From Pandoraea eparura (lineage in GTDB: Bacteria; Pseudomonadota; Gammaproteobacteria; Burkholderiales; Burkholderiaceae): DNA of 64,000 bases. The DNA lies in NCBI RefSeq assembly GCF_902459725.1, contig NZ_CABPSH010000002.1, forward strand, positions 248,001 through 312,000. The letters are read 5' to 3'. How positions within the stretch are numbered: position 1 is the stretch's first letter; each line of letters starts with the position of its first letter. Made by a program: the position numbers and the translations under genes. A model generated the notes under the pieces. That model was not told the DNA's origin, searched no databases, and saw nothing but the letters and a program-made list of their open reading frames with translations. This document shows positions 17,378-27,191 of this stretch, in pieces.

Positions 17378-18418
17378 ATGAAAGCCATCCATCGCATTAT
17401 CGACACGGCGCGCCGCGCACCGATGCGCATCGTCCTGTGCGAATCGGAAGACGCGCGGGTGCTCACCGCCGCCGCACGGGCCACGCGCGAAGGCGTCGCC
17501 CGCATCCTGCTCGTGGGCGACATCGGCAAGACACAGCGTGCGGCCGAGGCAGCGCACATCGACCTGGCCGGCATGGAACTGATCGATCCCGCCACGTCGC
17601 CGCTGACGGATGCCTTCGCCGAGACCTGGTACGGCATGCGCGAGAAAAAAGGCATGACGCGCGAACAGGCGGCCGAGGAAATGCGTGCGCCGCTGGGCTT
17701 CGCCAACATGATGGTGCGCCTCGGCCACGCGGACGGTTCAGTCGCCGGCGCGGTCAACACCACGGCCGACGTGGTACGCATGGCGATACAGATCATCGGG
17801 GTGCAGCCGTCGTTCAAGCTCGTGTCGAGCTTCTTCCTGATGATGCTCTGCGAGCCGTTCCATACGATGAAGGGCGGCCTGATCTTTTCCGACTGCGCCC
17901 TGGTCGTCGACCCGGACGCCGCCCAGCTCGCGCAGATCGCCCTGGCCGCCGCCGACAGTGCCAGCGCCCTGCTCATGGAGCCGCCGCGCGTGGCGATGCT
18001 GTCGTTCTCGACCAGCGGCAGCGCCAAGCACGCGGCCGTGGACAAGGTGGTGCAAGCGACCCATCTCGTACAAGCCGCACGACCGGAACTGGCCATCGAT
18101 GGCGACGTTCAGCTCGATGCGGCCATCGTCGCCGAGATTGCGCAGCGCAAGGTCGTGCACTCGCAAGTCGAGGGCCATGCCAATACGCTCATCTTCCCGA
18201 ATCTCGACGCCGGCAACATCGGCTACAAGCTCGCGGAACGCATCGGCGGGGCGAAGGCCATCGGTCCACTTCTGCAAGGGCTGAACCGACCGGCCAACGA
18301 CCTGTCGCGCGGCTGCAGCGCCGACGACATCTATTACGTGATCGGCGTGACCTGCGTGCAGGCACAGGCCGCCCAGGCCAAGCTCACCGGAATCTCGCCG
18401 CTCGCCACCCGGCCATGA
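17378..18418 (+). CDS. pta: Phosphate acetyltransferase (short form)
   Basis: 346 aa, the catalytic PTA_PTB domain alone, without the N-terminal DRTGG region of long Pta enzymes. It turns the acetyl phosphate made by Xsc into acetyl-CoA. Conserved pieces include RMVLCESED-like RIVLCESEDARVLTAA at the start, AGAVNTTADVVRMAIQIIG, MEPPRVAMLSFSTSGSAKH and FPNLDAGNIGYKLAERIGGA. No good ribosome-binding site is visible between the terminator and the ATG. The final ATGA overlaps the next gene. Confidence 0.93.
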   Translation: MKAIHRIIDTARRAPMRIVLCESEDARVLTAAARATREGVARILLVGDIGKTQRAAEAAHIDLAGMELIDPATSPLTDAFAETWYGMREKKGMTREQAAEEMRAPLGFANMMVRLGHADGSVAGAVNTTADVVRMAIQIIGVQPSFKLVSSFFLMMLCEPFHTMKGGLIFSDCALVVDPDAAQLAQIALAAADSASALLMEPPRVAMLSFSTSGSAKHAAVDKVVQATHLVQAARPELAIDGDVQLDAAIVAEIAQRKVVHSQVEGHANTLIFPNLDAGNIGYKLAERIGGAKAIGPLLQGLNRPANDLSRGCSADDIYYVIGVTCVQAQAAQAKLTGISPLATRP

Positions 18419-19182
18419 CGCTGCACGCCATTGCGGCCTACCTGCCGTTGATGCTGCTGCTGGGTTTCGCCACGTACTTCCAGACGGTCACGGGCTTCGG
18501 GCTGGGCATGATCGTTCTGGGCGGCGCCAGCGGGTTCGGTCTGGCGCCGGTGGCGAGCGTGGCGATTCTGGTGAGTCTGGTCACGTTGATGAACAGCGCC
18601 CTTGCGCTGCCGGGCACCCTGCATCACATCGACTGGCGGGCCGTGCGCGCGGCGGCACTCGGCATCGTGCCGTCGGTCGTCGTCGGCGTGCTGCTCTTCG
18701 ATTACCTGAACGGCACGGCGTCGAACGCGCTGCATCTGCTGCTCGGTGCGGTGGTGCTGTATGGCGGCATCGGCTCGGCGCTGCGCCCGGCGCCGAAGTC
18801 CGAACGCTCGGGCGACACCGGCTTCTTCCTCAGTGGCATTTTCGGCGGACTGCTCAGCGGGATGTTCGGCATTTCCGGGCCGCCCCTGATCTTCTATTTC
18901 TATCGCCAGCCGCTCACGCTGGTGCAGATTCGCTGCGCGTTGATTCTGCTGTTCGCCGTCACGGCGTCGATCCGCACGAGCTACGTTGCCTTCGCGGGAC
19001 AGTTGACCGCGTCGATGGCTTGGCAGGCGGCCATTGCGCTACCTGTCGTGACGTTCGCCACCTTGTTCGCCCGCCGTTGTCCGCCACCGCTCTCGAGCGT
19101 GGCGACTCGGCGTCTCGCCTTCCTCACGTTGATCCTGCTGGGCGCTCACCTGATCGTGACTGCGTTGCGGGAAATGGCGTAG
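18415..19182 (+). CDS. tauE: TauE/SafE-family membrane exporter, probable sulfite exporter
   Basis: 255 aa with about eight hydrophobic segments and the duplicated TauE pattern: ATYFQTVTGFGLGMIVLGG near the N-terminus and GIFGGLLSGMFGISGPPLIF in the second half. It starts inside the pta stop codon (ATGA), so it is made with Pta. In taurine degraders this family is proposed to export the sulfite released by Xsc. The stop lies 9 bases from the end of the convergent VWA gene. Confidence 0.86.
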   Translation: MTLHAIAAYLPLMLLLGFATYFQTVTGFGLGMIVLGGASGFGLAPVASVAILVSLVTLMNSALALPGTLHHIDWRAVRAAALGIVPSVVVGVLLFDYLNGTASNALHLLLGAVVLYGGIGSALRPAPKSERSGDTGFFLSGIFGGLLSGMFGISGPPLIFYFYRQPLTLVQIRCALILLFAVTASIRTSYVAFAGQLTASMAWQAAIALPVVTFATLFARRCPPPLSSVATRRLAFLTLILLGAHLIVTALREMA

Positions 19183-19191
19183 CCGCCCCGA

Positions 19192-20934
19192 CTACACGCG
19201 AGCGCGACGCCCGCCGGTGCCGATCCAGTCGACGAGTCTCGATAGCATCGTCATGTCGGGCGCCGACGTCAGGTCCAGCGCCAGCGAGTTCCGGTAGTAC
19301 GGGCTGAGATCGAGTCCGACGCCAAGTCCCAGCACTTCCACATCGCCAAGCGCCTGCTGTTGCGCCACGACTTCGCGCAGGTGATGGTCGAGATAGTGCT
19401 CGTCGTTGGCCTGGTTCGTGGCGGCGTCCATCGGGCTGCCGTCGGAAATCACGATCAGCAGGCGCCGGTTGACGCTGCGCGAGCGCAACCGCTCGCACGC
19501 CCACTCGACGGCCTCGCCATCGACGCCCTCGCGAAACAGGTCGGCCTTGAACAGTGACGCAATGTCGGTGCGCGCGCGCCGCCAACTCGTCACGGCGTCC
19601 TTGAAGATCAGATGCGAGACTTCGTTCAGACGCCCCGGGAATTTTGGCTTGCCGCGCGCGAGCCAGTCGGTGCGCGCGCGTCCGCCATTCCATGCCCCCG
19701 TGGTGAAGCCGAGGATCTCGTTGGTGACGCCCGCCGCGTCGAGCGCTCGCGACAGGACATCGACGATCATCGCCACCGCTTCGATCTGCGCCTTCATCGA
19801 CCCCGAACAGTCGATCAGCAAGCTGACCATCGACTCGGCAATCAACGTGTGCTTTTCGAGCCGGAACAGGCGCCGCTCGGCGGGCGAGCTGACCAGTTGC
19901 GCGAGCCGCCGTCCGTCGATGCGGCCCTGCTCTTCGCCGAACGACCAGCCGTCGCGCTGCGGCACCGCCAGCGCCGCCTTGAGCGCGCGCGCAAGCCGCG
20001 GCACGTTGATCGCCTGCGCGACGATGCGCTCGTCGAGCCGTTCGCGCAATTCGGTCAGCAACGCGCGACGCACGAGCGTGCCGGCATACAGCTCTCGGTC
20101 GTAACGCTGGGTGAACACGCAGTAGCCCTGCGCCGACGCCTTGAGCACGCGGCTATCGCCCGAATGCGCGAGCGTGATGCCGTCGTCTTCCTGATCGTCC
20201 ATGTCGAGAAACAGCGAAAACGCGTTGCGCACGCCTTTCTCGTCCTCCTCGTCCTTGGCATCGCCCTCGGCCTGCTCACCGCCGGCGGCGCGAATCAGAC
20301 CCGCGATATCGGCGGCCAGCGCGCGCGCATATGCGGCGAAGGCGGCCTGATCGGCACGTGTTCGGCGCATACCCGCGAGGGCGCCGCCGATCTGGGGTGC
20401 GATAGCCATGCGCGTGGCCTCGATGAGACCTTCCGTGTCCTCGATGACCGGGTAGCCGGTGAGCCGCGACCAGGCCATCTGGGCGACGGTATAGAGCAGC
20501 AGCCCGACATGATTGTCGGCCACGCCGGCGGCGTGCATCGCGCGCGACCAGGCCTCGAAGCGATCGCGCAGATTCTGCGCCACGCCCGGCATGCCCGCCG
20601 GGACGAACGTCTCGCAGCGCAACTGCTCCATCAGCTCGAAGAGCAGCCGCTCGAGCGGCGCGTCGGGTTGCAGGCGGCGATGCAACGCCGCATCGCTGTG
20701 GCGCAGTCGAAGCGCCGCGCCGTCGGCCGCACCGCGCAGCGTCGCCAGCGGATCCGCGCGCGCCGGCAGCGTTTGCAGATGCGGGGCATGCAAGGGCAGC
20801 GGCCGCATGTTCCGGCACAGGCGCGCGCCGCTGTAATGCAGCGCGGCGTCGCCGGTCAGTGCGCGCACCGTCGCCGCGCACAGCGCCTCGCCACGCGCGG
20901 CGCGACGTGCCGCCTCGCGCTCGGACATCGTCAT
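19192..20934 (-). CDS. CobT-like protein with C-terminal von Willebrand factor A domain
   Basis: 580 aa. The N-terminal two thirds matches the CobT helical region; an acidic linker ([15 protein letters not shown], near residue 220) precedes a VWA domain whose MIDAS motif is DCSGS at about 373, with DGSPMD further on. CobT is the VWA partner of the AAA+ protein CobS in aerobic cobaltochelatase (CobNST). Its start overlaps the stop of the CobS-like gene (ATGA). No CobN, the chelating subunit, and no other cobalamin gene lies in the window. So the pair may act as a stand-alone chaperone on some other metalloprotein, or on a CobN encoded elsewhere. Confidence 0.85.
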   Translation of the reverse strand: MTMSEREAARRAARGEALCAATVRALTGDAALHYSGARLCRNMRPLPLHAPHLQTLPARADPLATLRGAADGAALRLRHSDAALHRRLQPDAPLERLLFELMEQLRCETFVPAGMPGVAQNLRDRFEAWSRAMHAAGVADNHVGLLLYTVAQMAWSRLTGYPVIEDTEGLIEATRMAIAPQIGGALAGMRRTRADQAAFAAYARALAADIAGLIRAAGGEQAEGDAKDEEDEKGVRNAFSLFLDMDDQEDDGITLAHSGDSRVLKASAQGYCVFTQRYDRELYAGTLVRRALLTELRERLDERIVAQAINVPRLARALKAALAVPQRDGWSFGEEQGRIDGRRLAQLVSSPAERRLFRLEKHTLIAESMVSLLIDCSGSMKAQIEAVAMIVDVLSRALDAAGVTNEILGFTTGAWNGGRARTDWLARGKPKFPGRLNEVSHLIFKDAVTSWRRARTDIASLFKADLFREGVDGEAVEWACERLRSRSVNRRLLIVISDGSPMDAATNQANDEHYLDHHLREVVAQQQALGDVEVLGLGVGLDLSPYYRNSLALDLTSAPDMTMLSRLVDWIGTGGRRARV

Positions 20935-21917
20935 GACGCATCGGCCAGCAGCGACCGGCTGCCGTCGTCAGCGGGCAACTCGTCCCCGAAGGCGCGCTGA
21001 TAATACTCGGCCACCACGGCACGCTCGGCTTCGTCGCATTTGTTCAGGAACGTAAGCCGGAAGGCCAGCCCGGCATCGCGGAAGATGCCAACGTTCTCGG
21101 CCCAGTTGATGACCGTGCGCGGCGACATCAGCGTGGACAGATCGCCGGTCGCGAAGCCCTTGCGCGTGAGTTCCGCCACGCTCACCATCGAGTCGATGAG
21201 CGTGCGTCCGTCGGCATTGTCCAGTTCCGGCACGCGCGCCAGCACGATGCCGGCTTCGTCCTCGCGCGACAGGTAGTTGAGCGTCGCCACGACGTTCCAG
21301 CGGTCGATCTGCGCGTGATTGAGCACCTGCGTGCCATGGTAGAGGCCGTTGAGATTGCCGAGGCCGACGGTGTTGGTCGTGGCAAACATGCGAAAGCCCG
21401 GGTGCGGATGGATCACGCGATTCTGGTCGAGCAAGGTGAACTTGCCGTCGCGCTCCAGAATGCGCTGGATCACGAACATCACGTCGGGACGCCCTGCATC
21501 GTATTCGTCGAAGATCAACGCGACCGGGCGTTGCAGCGCCCACGGCACGATGCCTTCCTGAAACTCCGTGACCTGATGGCCGTCGCGCACGACGATGGCG
21601 TCCTTGCCCACCAGATCGAGTCGGCTGATATGCCCGTCGAGGTTCACCCGCACACACGGCCAGTTCAACCGCGCCGCCACCTGCTCGATGTGCGTGGATT
21701 TGCCGGTGCCGTGCATGCCCTGCACCATCACGCGCCGATTGCGCATGAAACCGGCCAGGATCGCCAGTGTCACGTCGGTGTTGAAGCGGTAGGCCGTATC
21801 GATCTCGGGAACGTGGTCGTCTCGCTCGCCGAACGCCGGCACCTGTAGATCCGTGTCGATGCCGAATACGGTGCGGGCATCGACCAGGCGATCCGGTTGT
21901 TGGGTTGCGGTCTCCAT
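20931..21917 (-). CDS. CobS-like MoxR-type AAA+ ATPase
   Basis: 328 aa. Walker [10 protein letters not shown] at residues 67-75, Walker B LIFDEYD at about 134-140, then sensor 1 FATTNT. It closely resembles CobS, including the N-terminal segment with the FG(I/V)DTDLQVPAF pattern. The ATG at 21917 has AGGAGAGGG six bases before it; an upstream TTG frame adds seven residues and is rejected. It forms a two-gene operon with the VWA gene. The pair is divergent from an IclR gene whose promoter copies that of xsc, which hints at a link to sulfonate metabolism. Confidence 0.87.
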   Translation of the reverse strand: METATQQPDRLVDARTVFGIDTDLQVPAFGERDDHVPEIDTAYRFNTDVTLAILAGFMRNRRVMVQGMHGTGKSTHIEQVAARLNWPCVRVNLDGHISRLDLVGKDAIVVRDGHQVTEFQEGIVPWALQRPVALIFDEYDAGRPDVMFVIQRILERDGKFTLLDQNRVIHPHPGFRMFATTNTVGLGNLNGLYHGTQVLNHAQIDRWNVVATLNYLSREDEAGIVLARVPELDNADGRTLIDSMVSVAELTRKGFATGDLSTLMSPRTVINWAENVGIFRDAGLAFRLTFLNKCDEAERAVVAEYYQRAFGDELPADDGSRSLLADAS

Positions 21918-21974
21918 CACGTCCCTCTCCTGTTCCAAAGCAGTGTCACCGCATCATAGCGTTAACCATTTTTA

Positions 21975-22036
21975 GAAACAATTCGTTCCGAATAATAAAA
22001 ATACGGATTGACGATGCCTAGCGGCTCGTCTACATT
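21975..22036 (+). promoter_or_regulatory. Promoter/operator of the IclR gene at 22138, twin of the xsc promoter
   Basis: TTGACG at 22008-22013 and TACATT at 22031-22036 with a 17-bp spacer. Immediately upstream lies the block shared with xsc (21989-22012) and an imperfect palindrome GAAACAATTCGTTCC at 21975-21989. Within the shared block the ends TCCG...CGGA form a wider inverted repeat. The layout suggests autoregulation of the IclR gene. Confidence 0.65.
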
Positions 22037-22137
22037 CGAACGAACTGAAACGCATCGGAACCCGGCCCATGCCGTTCAATCCGTTCGAAGGCCCGTTTGG
22101 GTACAATACCGCTGATCCATTTTCCGGAACGGCGCAT

Positions 22138-22926
22138 ATGAACGACGCAGCACTCCAGCTCGACTCCCCGGCAGACAACAAGGCGGATACCCCGACCCTG
22201 CGGGCGTTTGCGTTGCTCGAATATCTCGTCGCCGCCGACGCGCCGGTCTCGCTCGCCGACATGGCGCACGACATCCAGATGCCGAAGGCCTCGCTGCACC
22301 GCATGCTCGGCTCGCTCGAAGCGGGTGGGCTGGTGATTCGCGAGCCGGGGCAGAAGAATGCCTATGTGATCGGCCCGCGCCTCGCGCAACTGAGTCTGGG
22401 CGTGATGATGCAGGCGGGCGCACGACGCATGCGCCATGCGATTCTCGGCCGTCTCGTGGCCGATCTGGGCGAGACGTGCAACCTTACGATGCTGCACGAG
22501 ACCGAGGTGCTGTATCTCGACCGCATGGAAGCGCCGTGGCCGCTGCGTCTCGATCTCAAACCGGGGTCGCACGTGCCCGCGCACAGCAGTGCAAGCGGCA
22601 AACTGATGCTGGCCATGTTGCCGCGCGAACAACGTGCCGCCCTCCTGCGCGCCATGAAGCTGCAACGCTTCACGCCGAACACGCTCACCGATCCCGAACT
22701 GCTGGAAAGCGAACTCGACCGCATTGCGCACAAGGGCATTGCCGTCGACAACGAAGAATTCGTGCTGGGCATCGCCTGTGTCGCCGCGCCGGTGCTCAAG
22801 GAAGACGGCACGTGCATCGCCGCCGTGGCCGTGCATGCGCCCGTCTCGCGCACGTCGCTGTCCAAGGCCATGGAGTTCGTGCCGCGACTACAGGAAGCCG
22901 CCAAGGAACTCGCCAAGACGTTCTGA
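22138..22926 (+). CDS. IclR-family transcriptional regulator
   Basis: 262 aa. Winged helix-turn-helix at the N-terminus (TLRAFALLEYLV... with VSLADMAHDIQMPKASLHRM as the recognition region) followed by the IclR effector domain (HVPAHSSASGKLMLA; GIAVDNEEFVLGIACVAAPV). I prefer the ATG at 22138; an in-frame ATG at 22069 would add 23 unconserved residues. Its promoter shares a 24-bp block with that of xsc, so I infer that it controls both itself and xsc. The gene is divergent from the CobS/CobT-like pair. Confidence 0.88.
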   Translation: MNDAALQLDSPADNKADTPTLRAFALLEYLVAADAPVSLADMAHDIQMPKASLHRMLGSLEAGGLVIREPGQKNAYVIGPRLAQLSLGVMMQAGARRMRHAILGRLVADLGETCNLTMLHETEVLYLDRMEAPWPLRLDLKPGSHVPAHSSASGKLMLAMLPREQRAALLRAMKLQRFTPNTLTDPELLESELDRIAHKGIAVDNEEFVLGIACVAAPVLKEDGTCIAAVAVHAPVSRTSLSKAMEFVPRLQEAAKELAKTF

Positions 22927-22930
22927 CGCG

Positions 22931-23803
22931 TCAAACGGCTTTGCGCGGTTCCCGGGCGTCGGCCAGCTTCGCCAACGCCTCCGCCTTGCCGGCGCGCTGC
23001 CAGTCGAGCAGCGGGGCGAGCGCCGTTGCCGTCTCGCGCAGCGTGGGCACCAGCGTCAGCAGTTGTTCCAGCGTCACCCGCGCCGTCGGGCCGTGCACCG
23101 CGAGCACCGCGCGCACATGGCCGTCATCGAGCGCGCGCACCGGCACGCCCACCGCCACCATGCCACGCACGAATTCCTCGTTATCGATGCCGATGCCGCG
23201 CGTGGCCAGCCGGTCCAGTTCCGCCTCGAGCAGGCTCGCGTCGGTAATGGTGCGCGGCGTCATGCGTTTGAGCGACAGGCGCGAGAGCACCGCGCGCCGC
23301 TCGGCCAACGGCATCTGCGACAGGAACAGCTTGCCGCTCGCCGTACAGTGCAACGGCACACGCATGCCTGGATGCATCTGCATGCGCAGCGGCTCACTGG
23401 TCTCCACCCGTTCGATGTAGAGGATCTCGTCGCCGTCGAGCGCCGTCAGGTTGACGGTCTCGCCGACACGGTCGACCAACGCCCGCAGCAGCGAGCGCGC
23501 CGCGCGCGTGAAGTTGTTGTTCGCCAGCGTGACCAGCGCCAGCCGCGCCGCCCTCGGCCCCAGCGACAAACCCCGCTCCGATCCCCGGGAATCGGGCACG
23601 TGCGAGACATAGCCACAGATTTCGAGCGCCTCGATCAGCCGCATGAGGGTGGCCTTCGGGATCGACAAACGCGTGGCGAGCTGCGACAGGGTATAGGGCT
23701 GTCCGGCCATGGCCAGTCGTTCGATGACGGCCAGCGCGCGCAGATTCCGCGCCTCGTCGCTCGTGCGCAACTCCCCCTCGTCCAGCGTGACCGTCTCGCG
23801 CAT
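22931..23803 (-). CDS. IclR-family transcriptional regulator
   Basis: 290 aa, convergent with the previous IclR gene (only 4 bases between stops). HTH region TLSQLATRLSIPKATLMRLI near residues 38-57; effector domain with RVPLHCTASGKLFLSQ and GIGIDNEEFVRGMVAVGVPV. A GAGGAG site lies six bases before the ATG at 23803. It is divergent from the GMC dehydrogenase gene and likely regulates it. The two neighbouring IclR proteins share similar domain sequence and may have arisen by duplication. Confidence 0.88.
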   Translation of the reverse strand: MRETVTLDEGELRTSDEARNLRALAVIERLAMAGQPYTLSQLATRLSIPKATLMRLIEALEICGYVSHVPDSRGSERGLSLGPRAARLALVTLANNNFTRAARSLLRALVDRVGETVNLTALDGDEILYIERVETSEPLRMQMHPGMRVPLHCTASGKLFLSQMPLAERRAVLSRLSLKRMTPRTITDASLLEAELDRLATRGIGIDNEEFVRGMVAVGVPVRALDDGHVRAVLAVHGPTARVTLEQLLTLVPTLRETATALAPLLDWQRAGKAEALAKLADAREPRKAV

Positions 23804-24147
23804 TGCGCCTCCTCGCCCGTCATTGATTCACAATAAAAGAAACAAAATATACCAATTATTTAACAATCATCCGCCTCGGGATAACCCCGGGGGGCGGCTC
23901 CGCCGACCGCGTGAAACATCGTCGCCCGATGTTTCGAGCATCGGCATCACCCCCTAGTGAAACCCCGCAGATGCGCTGCAGCAATCGTCACCTTCTGAGA
24001 CGGCAAGCGCGAAATCCGTTTCAGTTTTCCGCCGCACGCGGTTTTTTGCTTGGCATTTGCGCACGGCTCGCCGACATTGGATCGACACAATCCGAAACGA
24101 ATCGTTTCATCCAATTCGAAGCAGACGCAAGGCAGGAGACAAGCGGT
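23804..24147. promoter_or_regulatory. Divergent region between IclR (minus) and GMC dehydrogenase (plus)
   Basis: This 344-base gap contains two sites of the same palindromic type. GAAACGAATCGTTTC at 24094-24108 is a perfect inverted repeat 40 bases before the GMC start. On the minus strand GGTATATTTTGTTTC (23853-23839) lies 36 bases before the IclR start. Both resemble the site at 21975. The region around 23821-23870 is AT-rich compared with its neighbours. I see no further gene. Confidence 0.55.
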
Positions 24148-25818
24148 ATGGAACATGAGGTCGACTATCTGATCGTCGGTGCGGGCTCCGCCGGGTGCGT
24201 GCTCGCCAACCGGCTGAGCGCGGACCCGGCCAATCGGGTGCTGCTGCTCGAGGCCGGCGGCCCCGATAGCAATCCGTGGATTCACATCCCGGTCGGTTAC
24301 TTCAAGACGATGCACAACCCGGAGCTCGACTGGTGCTATCGCACCGAGGCCGACGCCAACGTCGCCCATCGGCAGATCGACTGGCCGCGCGGCAAGGTGC
24401 TGGGCGGCTCCAGTTCGCTCAACGGGCTGCTCTATGTGCGTGGCCAGCGCGAAGACTACGACCACTGGGCGGCCCTGGGCAATCGCGGTTGGCGCTATGC
24501 CGACGTGTTGCCGTACTTTCGCAAGTCCGAAGACCAGGAGCACGGCGCCAACGAGTATCACGGCGTTGGCGGGCCGCTCAAGGTGTCCGATCTGCGCCTG
24601 CGCCGCCCGATCGCGGAACACTTCATCGCCGCCGCGAAGGACACCGGCATCCCGTTCAATCCGGACTACAACGGTGCGACGCAGGAAGGCGTCGGCTACT
24701 TCCAGCAGACGGCGTTCCGGGGCTTTCGCTGGAGCACGGCGAAGGGCTTTCTGAAGCCGGCGCGCGAGCGTCGCAATCTGATCGTGGAGACGCGTGCACA
24801 GACGTGCCGAGTCCTGTTCGAGGGCAAGCGGGCGGTGGGCGTCGAGTATCTGCAGAACGGCGAGCGCAAGAAGGCGCGCGCACGTGTCGAGGTCATTCTC
24901 GCGGCCGGGGCCATCGGGTCGCCGCAGTTGCTGCAAAACTCGGGCGTCGGTCCGACCACGGTGCTCGCCAAGGCCGGCGTCGCGCTGCGGCATGCGTTGC
25001 CCGGCGTCGGCCAGAACCTGCAAGACCATCTGCAGGTGCGCCTGGTCTTCAAGACCCGCGAGCGCACGCTCAACGACGAGGTCAACCACCCGCTGCGCAA
25101 GGCGCTCATCGGTCTGCAATATGCGATGTTCCGCACCGGACCGCTCACGCTCGCCGCCAGCCAGGTGACGATCTTCACGCGCTCGCGCCCGGAGCTCACG
25201 CGTCCCGACATCCAGTTCCACATGCAGCCGCTCTCGGCCGACAAGCCCGGCAAGGGCGCGCACCGCTTCTCGGCGTTCACCTCGTCCGTGTGCCAGTTGC
25301 GTCCGTTCAGCCGCGGCAGCGTCGAGATCCAGTCCAACGATCCGATGCAATACCCGGCGATCCACGCTAACTATCTGTCGGATGAGCGCGACCATCGCGT
25401 CGTGATCGACGGCATCAAGGTGGCGCGCCGCATCGCCGCTGCGCCGTCGCTCGCACCGCACATCATCAGCGAGTTCATCCCCGGCGCGCAGTATCAGAGC
25501 GACGCCGAGTTGCTTCAGGCCGCGCGCCAGTTCAGCCAATCGATCTATCACCCGGCGGGCACTTGCCGGATGGGTCACGACCCGATGGCGGTCGTCGACG
25601 ACCGTCTGCGCGTGCACGGTCTTGCGGCGCTGCGCGTCGTGGACGCGTCGATCATGCCCGAATTGGTCTCGGGCAACACGAATGCACCGACCATCATGAT
25701 TGCCGAGAAAGCGGCCGACATGATTCTCGAAGACAGAAAGCCGGCGTCGGGCATGCAGGAGATCCGCGGCAGCGAGGAGGCGCCAGCGGAAGCCGCACGC
25801 GTCGCCGTCGCGATGTAG
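24148..25818 (+). CDS. GMC-family FAD-dependent dehydrogenase (choline/alcohol dehydrogenase-like)
   Basis: 556 aa. FAD motif [17 protein letters not shown] at residues 7-23, GMC signature 1 region [19 protein letters not shown], signature 2 [15 protein letters not shown], and the active-site pair H in [10 protein letters not shown] (about 468) and N in GNTNAPTIM (about 510). The family includes choline dehydrogenase and primary alcohol dehydrogenases; the electron acceptor is probably quinone. The ATG at 24148 follows CAGGAGA. It lies 44 bases before an MHS transporter, so they probably import and oxidise one substrate, under the divergent IclR regulator. Substrate unknown. Confidence 0.88.
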   Translation: MEHEVDYLIVGAGSAGCVLANRLSADPANRVLLLEAGGPDSNPWIHIPVGYFKTMHNPELDWCYRTEADANVAHRQIDWPRGKVLGGSSSLNGLLYVRGQREDYDHWAALGNRGWRYADVLPYFRKSEDQEHGANEYHGVGGPLKVSDLRLRRPIAEHFIAAAKDTGIPFNPDYNGATQEGVGYFQQTAFRGFRWSTAKGFLKPARERRNLIVETRAQTCRVLFEGKRAVGVEYLQNGERKKARARVEVILAAGAIGSPQLLQNSGVGPTTVLAKAGVALRHALPGVGQNLQDHLQVRLVFKTRERTLNDEVNHPLRKALIGLQYAMFRTGPLTLAASQVTIFTRSRPELTRPDIQFHMQPLSADKPGKGAHRFSAFTSSVCQLRPFSRGSVEIQSNDPMQYPAIHANYLSDERDHRVVIDGIKVARRIAAAPSLAPHIISEFIPGAQYQSDAELLQAARQFSQSIYHPAGTCRMGHDPMAVVDDRLRVHGLAALRVVDASIMPELVSGNTNAPTIMIAEKAADMILEDRKPASGMQEIRGSEEAPAEAARVAVAM

Positions 25819-25862
25819 CCAGTCACGTCAGCCCCCAACCATTACAAGATTCGGAGACAACC

Positions 25863-27191
25863 ATGAATGCATCGAAGCAGACCGACGCCCGGCAGATGCG
25901 CCGTGTCGTCGTCGCCAGCCTCATCGGCGCCACCATCGAGTGGTACGACTTTTTCCTGTACGGCGTCGTCGCCGGCATCGTGTTCAACAAGCTGTATTTC
26001 CCCGGCGGCGACCCGCTCGTCTCGACGATGCTCGCCTACGGCACGTTCGCCGTGGGCTTCCTCAGCCGACCGCTGGGCGGCGTGATCTTCGGGCACTTCG
26101 GCGACAAACTGGGCCGCAAGAGCATGCTCGTGATGACGCTCACCATCATGGGCATCGCCACGATGCTCATCGGACTGGTGCCGACCTATGCGCAGATCGG
26201 CCTGTGGGCGCCGGTGCTGCTGCTCGTGCTGCGGGTGCTGCAAGGCATCGGGCTGGGTGGCGAATGGGGCGGCGCGGTGCTCATGGCGTTCGAATACGCG
26301 CCGAAGGAGAAGCGCGGCTACTACGCCAGTCTTCCACAGGTCGGTCTCGCCCTCGGCCTGTGCCTGGCCTCCGGCGTGGTCGCGGTGCTGTCGTACACGC
26401 TCACCTCGGCCCAGTTCCTGGCATGGGGCTGGCGTGTGGCGTTCTTCCTGTCGGTGGGGTTGGTGGCCATCGGCATGTACATCCGCCTGAACGTGATGGA
26501 GACGCCCGAGTTCTCCAAGATCAAGAAGGCCGGCACCGAGATCAAGATGCCGATCGCCGAAGTCCTCATGCGCAGCCCGGGCAATGTGCTGGCCGGCATG
26601 GGCGCGCGCTTCATCGACGGCGTGTTCTTCAACGTCTTCGGTGTGTTCTCGATCTCCTACCTGACGCAGACGCTCAAACTGTCGCAGACCGAAGCGCTCA
26701 CCGGCGTGATGGCGGCCGCGTTCGTAATGATCTTCACCATTCCGTTCTTCGGTAGGCTCTCGGATCGCATCGGTCGCACACGCATCTACTTCTGGGGCTC
26801 GCTCGCGACCGGCCTGTCATCGTTCGCCGGGTTCTGGCTGATGAAGGCGAGCGGCGGCAACGTGATGCTCGTCTGGCTGTCCATCGTGATTCCGCTGGGC
26901 GTGATCTACGCCTCGATCTACGGGCCTGAAGCCGCCCTCTTCTCGGAACTGTTCGACGCCAAGGTGCGCTACACCGGCATCTCCTTCGTCTACCAATTCT
27001 CGGGCATCTTCGCGAGCGGCCTGAGCCCGATCATCGCAACGTACCTGCTGCAAAAGAACGGCGGCGAGCCCTGGATGATCTGCATCTACGTGCTGTGCGC
27101 CGGCCTTGTCAGCGCGCTGTCCGCCGCGTGGATCGGCAGCCGCAAGCGCCGTCAGACTGTCTGGCACGGGGCCGGCGCGACGGAGCACTGA
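25863..27191 (+). CDS. MFS transporter of the metabolite:H+ symporter (MHS) family
   Basis: 442 aa with twelve predicted helices. The MHS hallmarks are there: ASLIGATIEWYDFFLYG at residues 18-34, the loop GHFGDKLGRKSML, and RVLQGIGLGGEWGGAVLMA. Relatives carry alpha-ketoglutarate, proline/betaine, citrate or shikimate. It follows the GMC gene at 44 bases with its own GGAG site. I infer that it imports the substrate of that dehydrogenase. Confidence 0.88.
   Translation: MNASKQTDARQMRRVVVASLIGATIEWYDFFLYGVVAGIVFNKLYFPGGDPLVSTMLAYGTFAVGFLSRPLGGVIFGHFGDKLGRKSMLVMTLTIMGIATMLIGLVPTYAQIGLWAPVLLLVLRVLQGIGLGGEWGGAVLMAFEYAPKEKRGYYASLPQVGLALGLCLASGVVAVLSYTLTSAQFLAWGWRVAFFLSVGLVAIGMYIRLNVMETPEFSKIKKAGTEIKMPIAEVLMRSPGNVLAGMGARFIDGVFFNVFGVFSISYLTQTLKLSQTEALTGVMAAAFVMIFTIPFFGRLSDRIGRTRIYFWGSLATGLSSFAGFWLMKASGGNVMLVWLSIVIPLGVIYASIYGPEAALFSELFDAKVRYTGISFVYQFSGIFASGLSPIIATYLLQKNGGEPWMICIYVLCAGLVSALSAAWIGSRKRRQTVWHGAGATEH

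Noticed and set aside
23947-25617. Open frame of about 556 codons on the minus strand
   Set aside because: Antisense to the GMC dehydrogenase; composition typical of a shadow frame.
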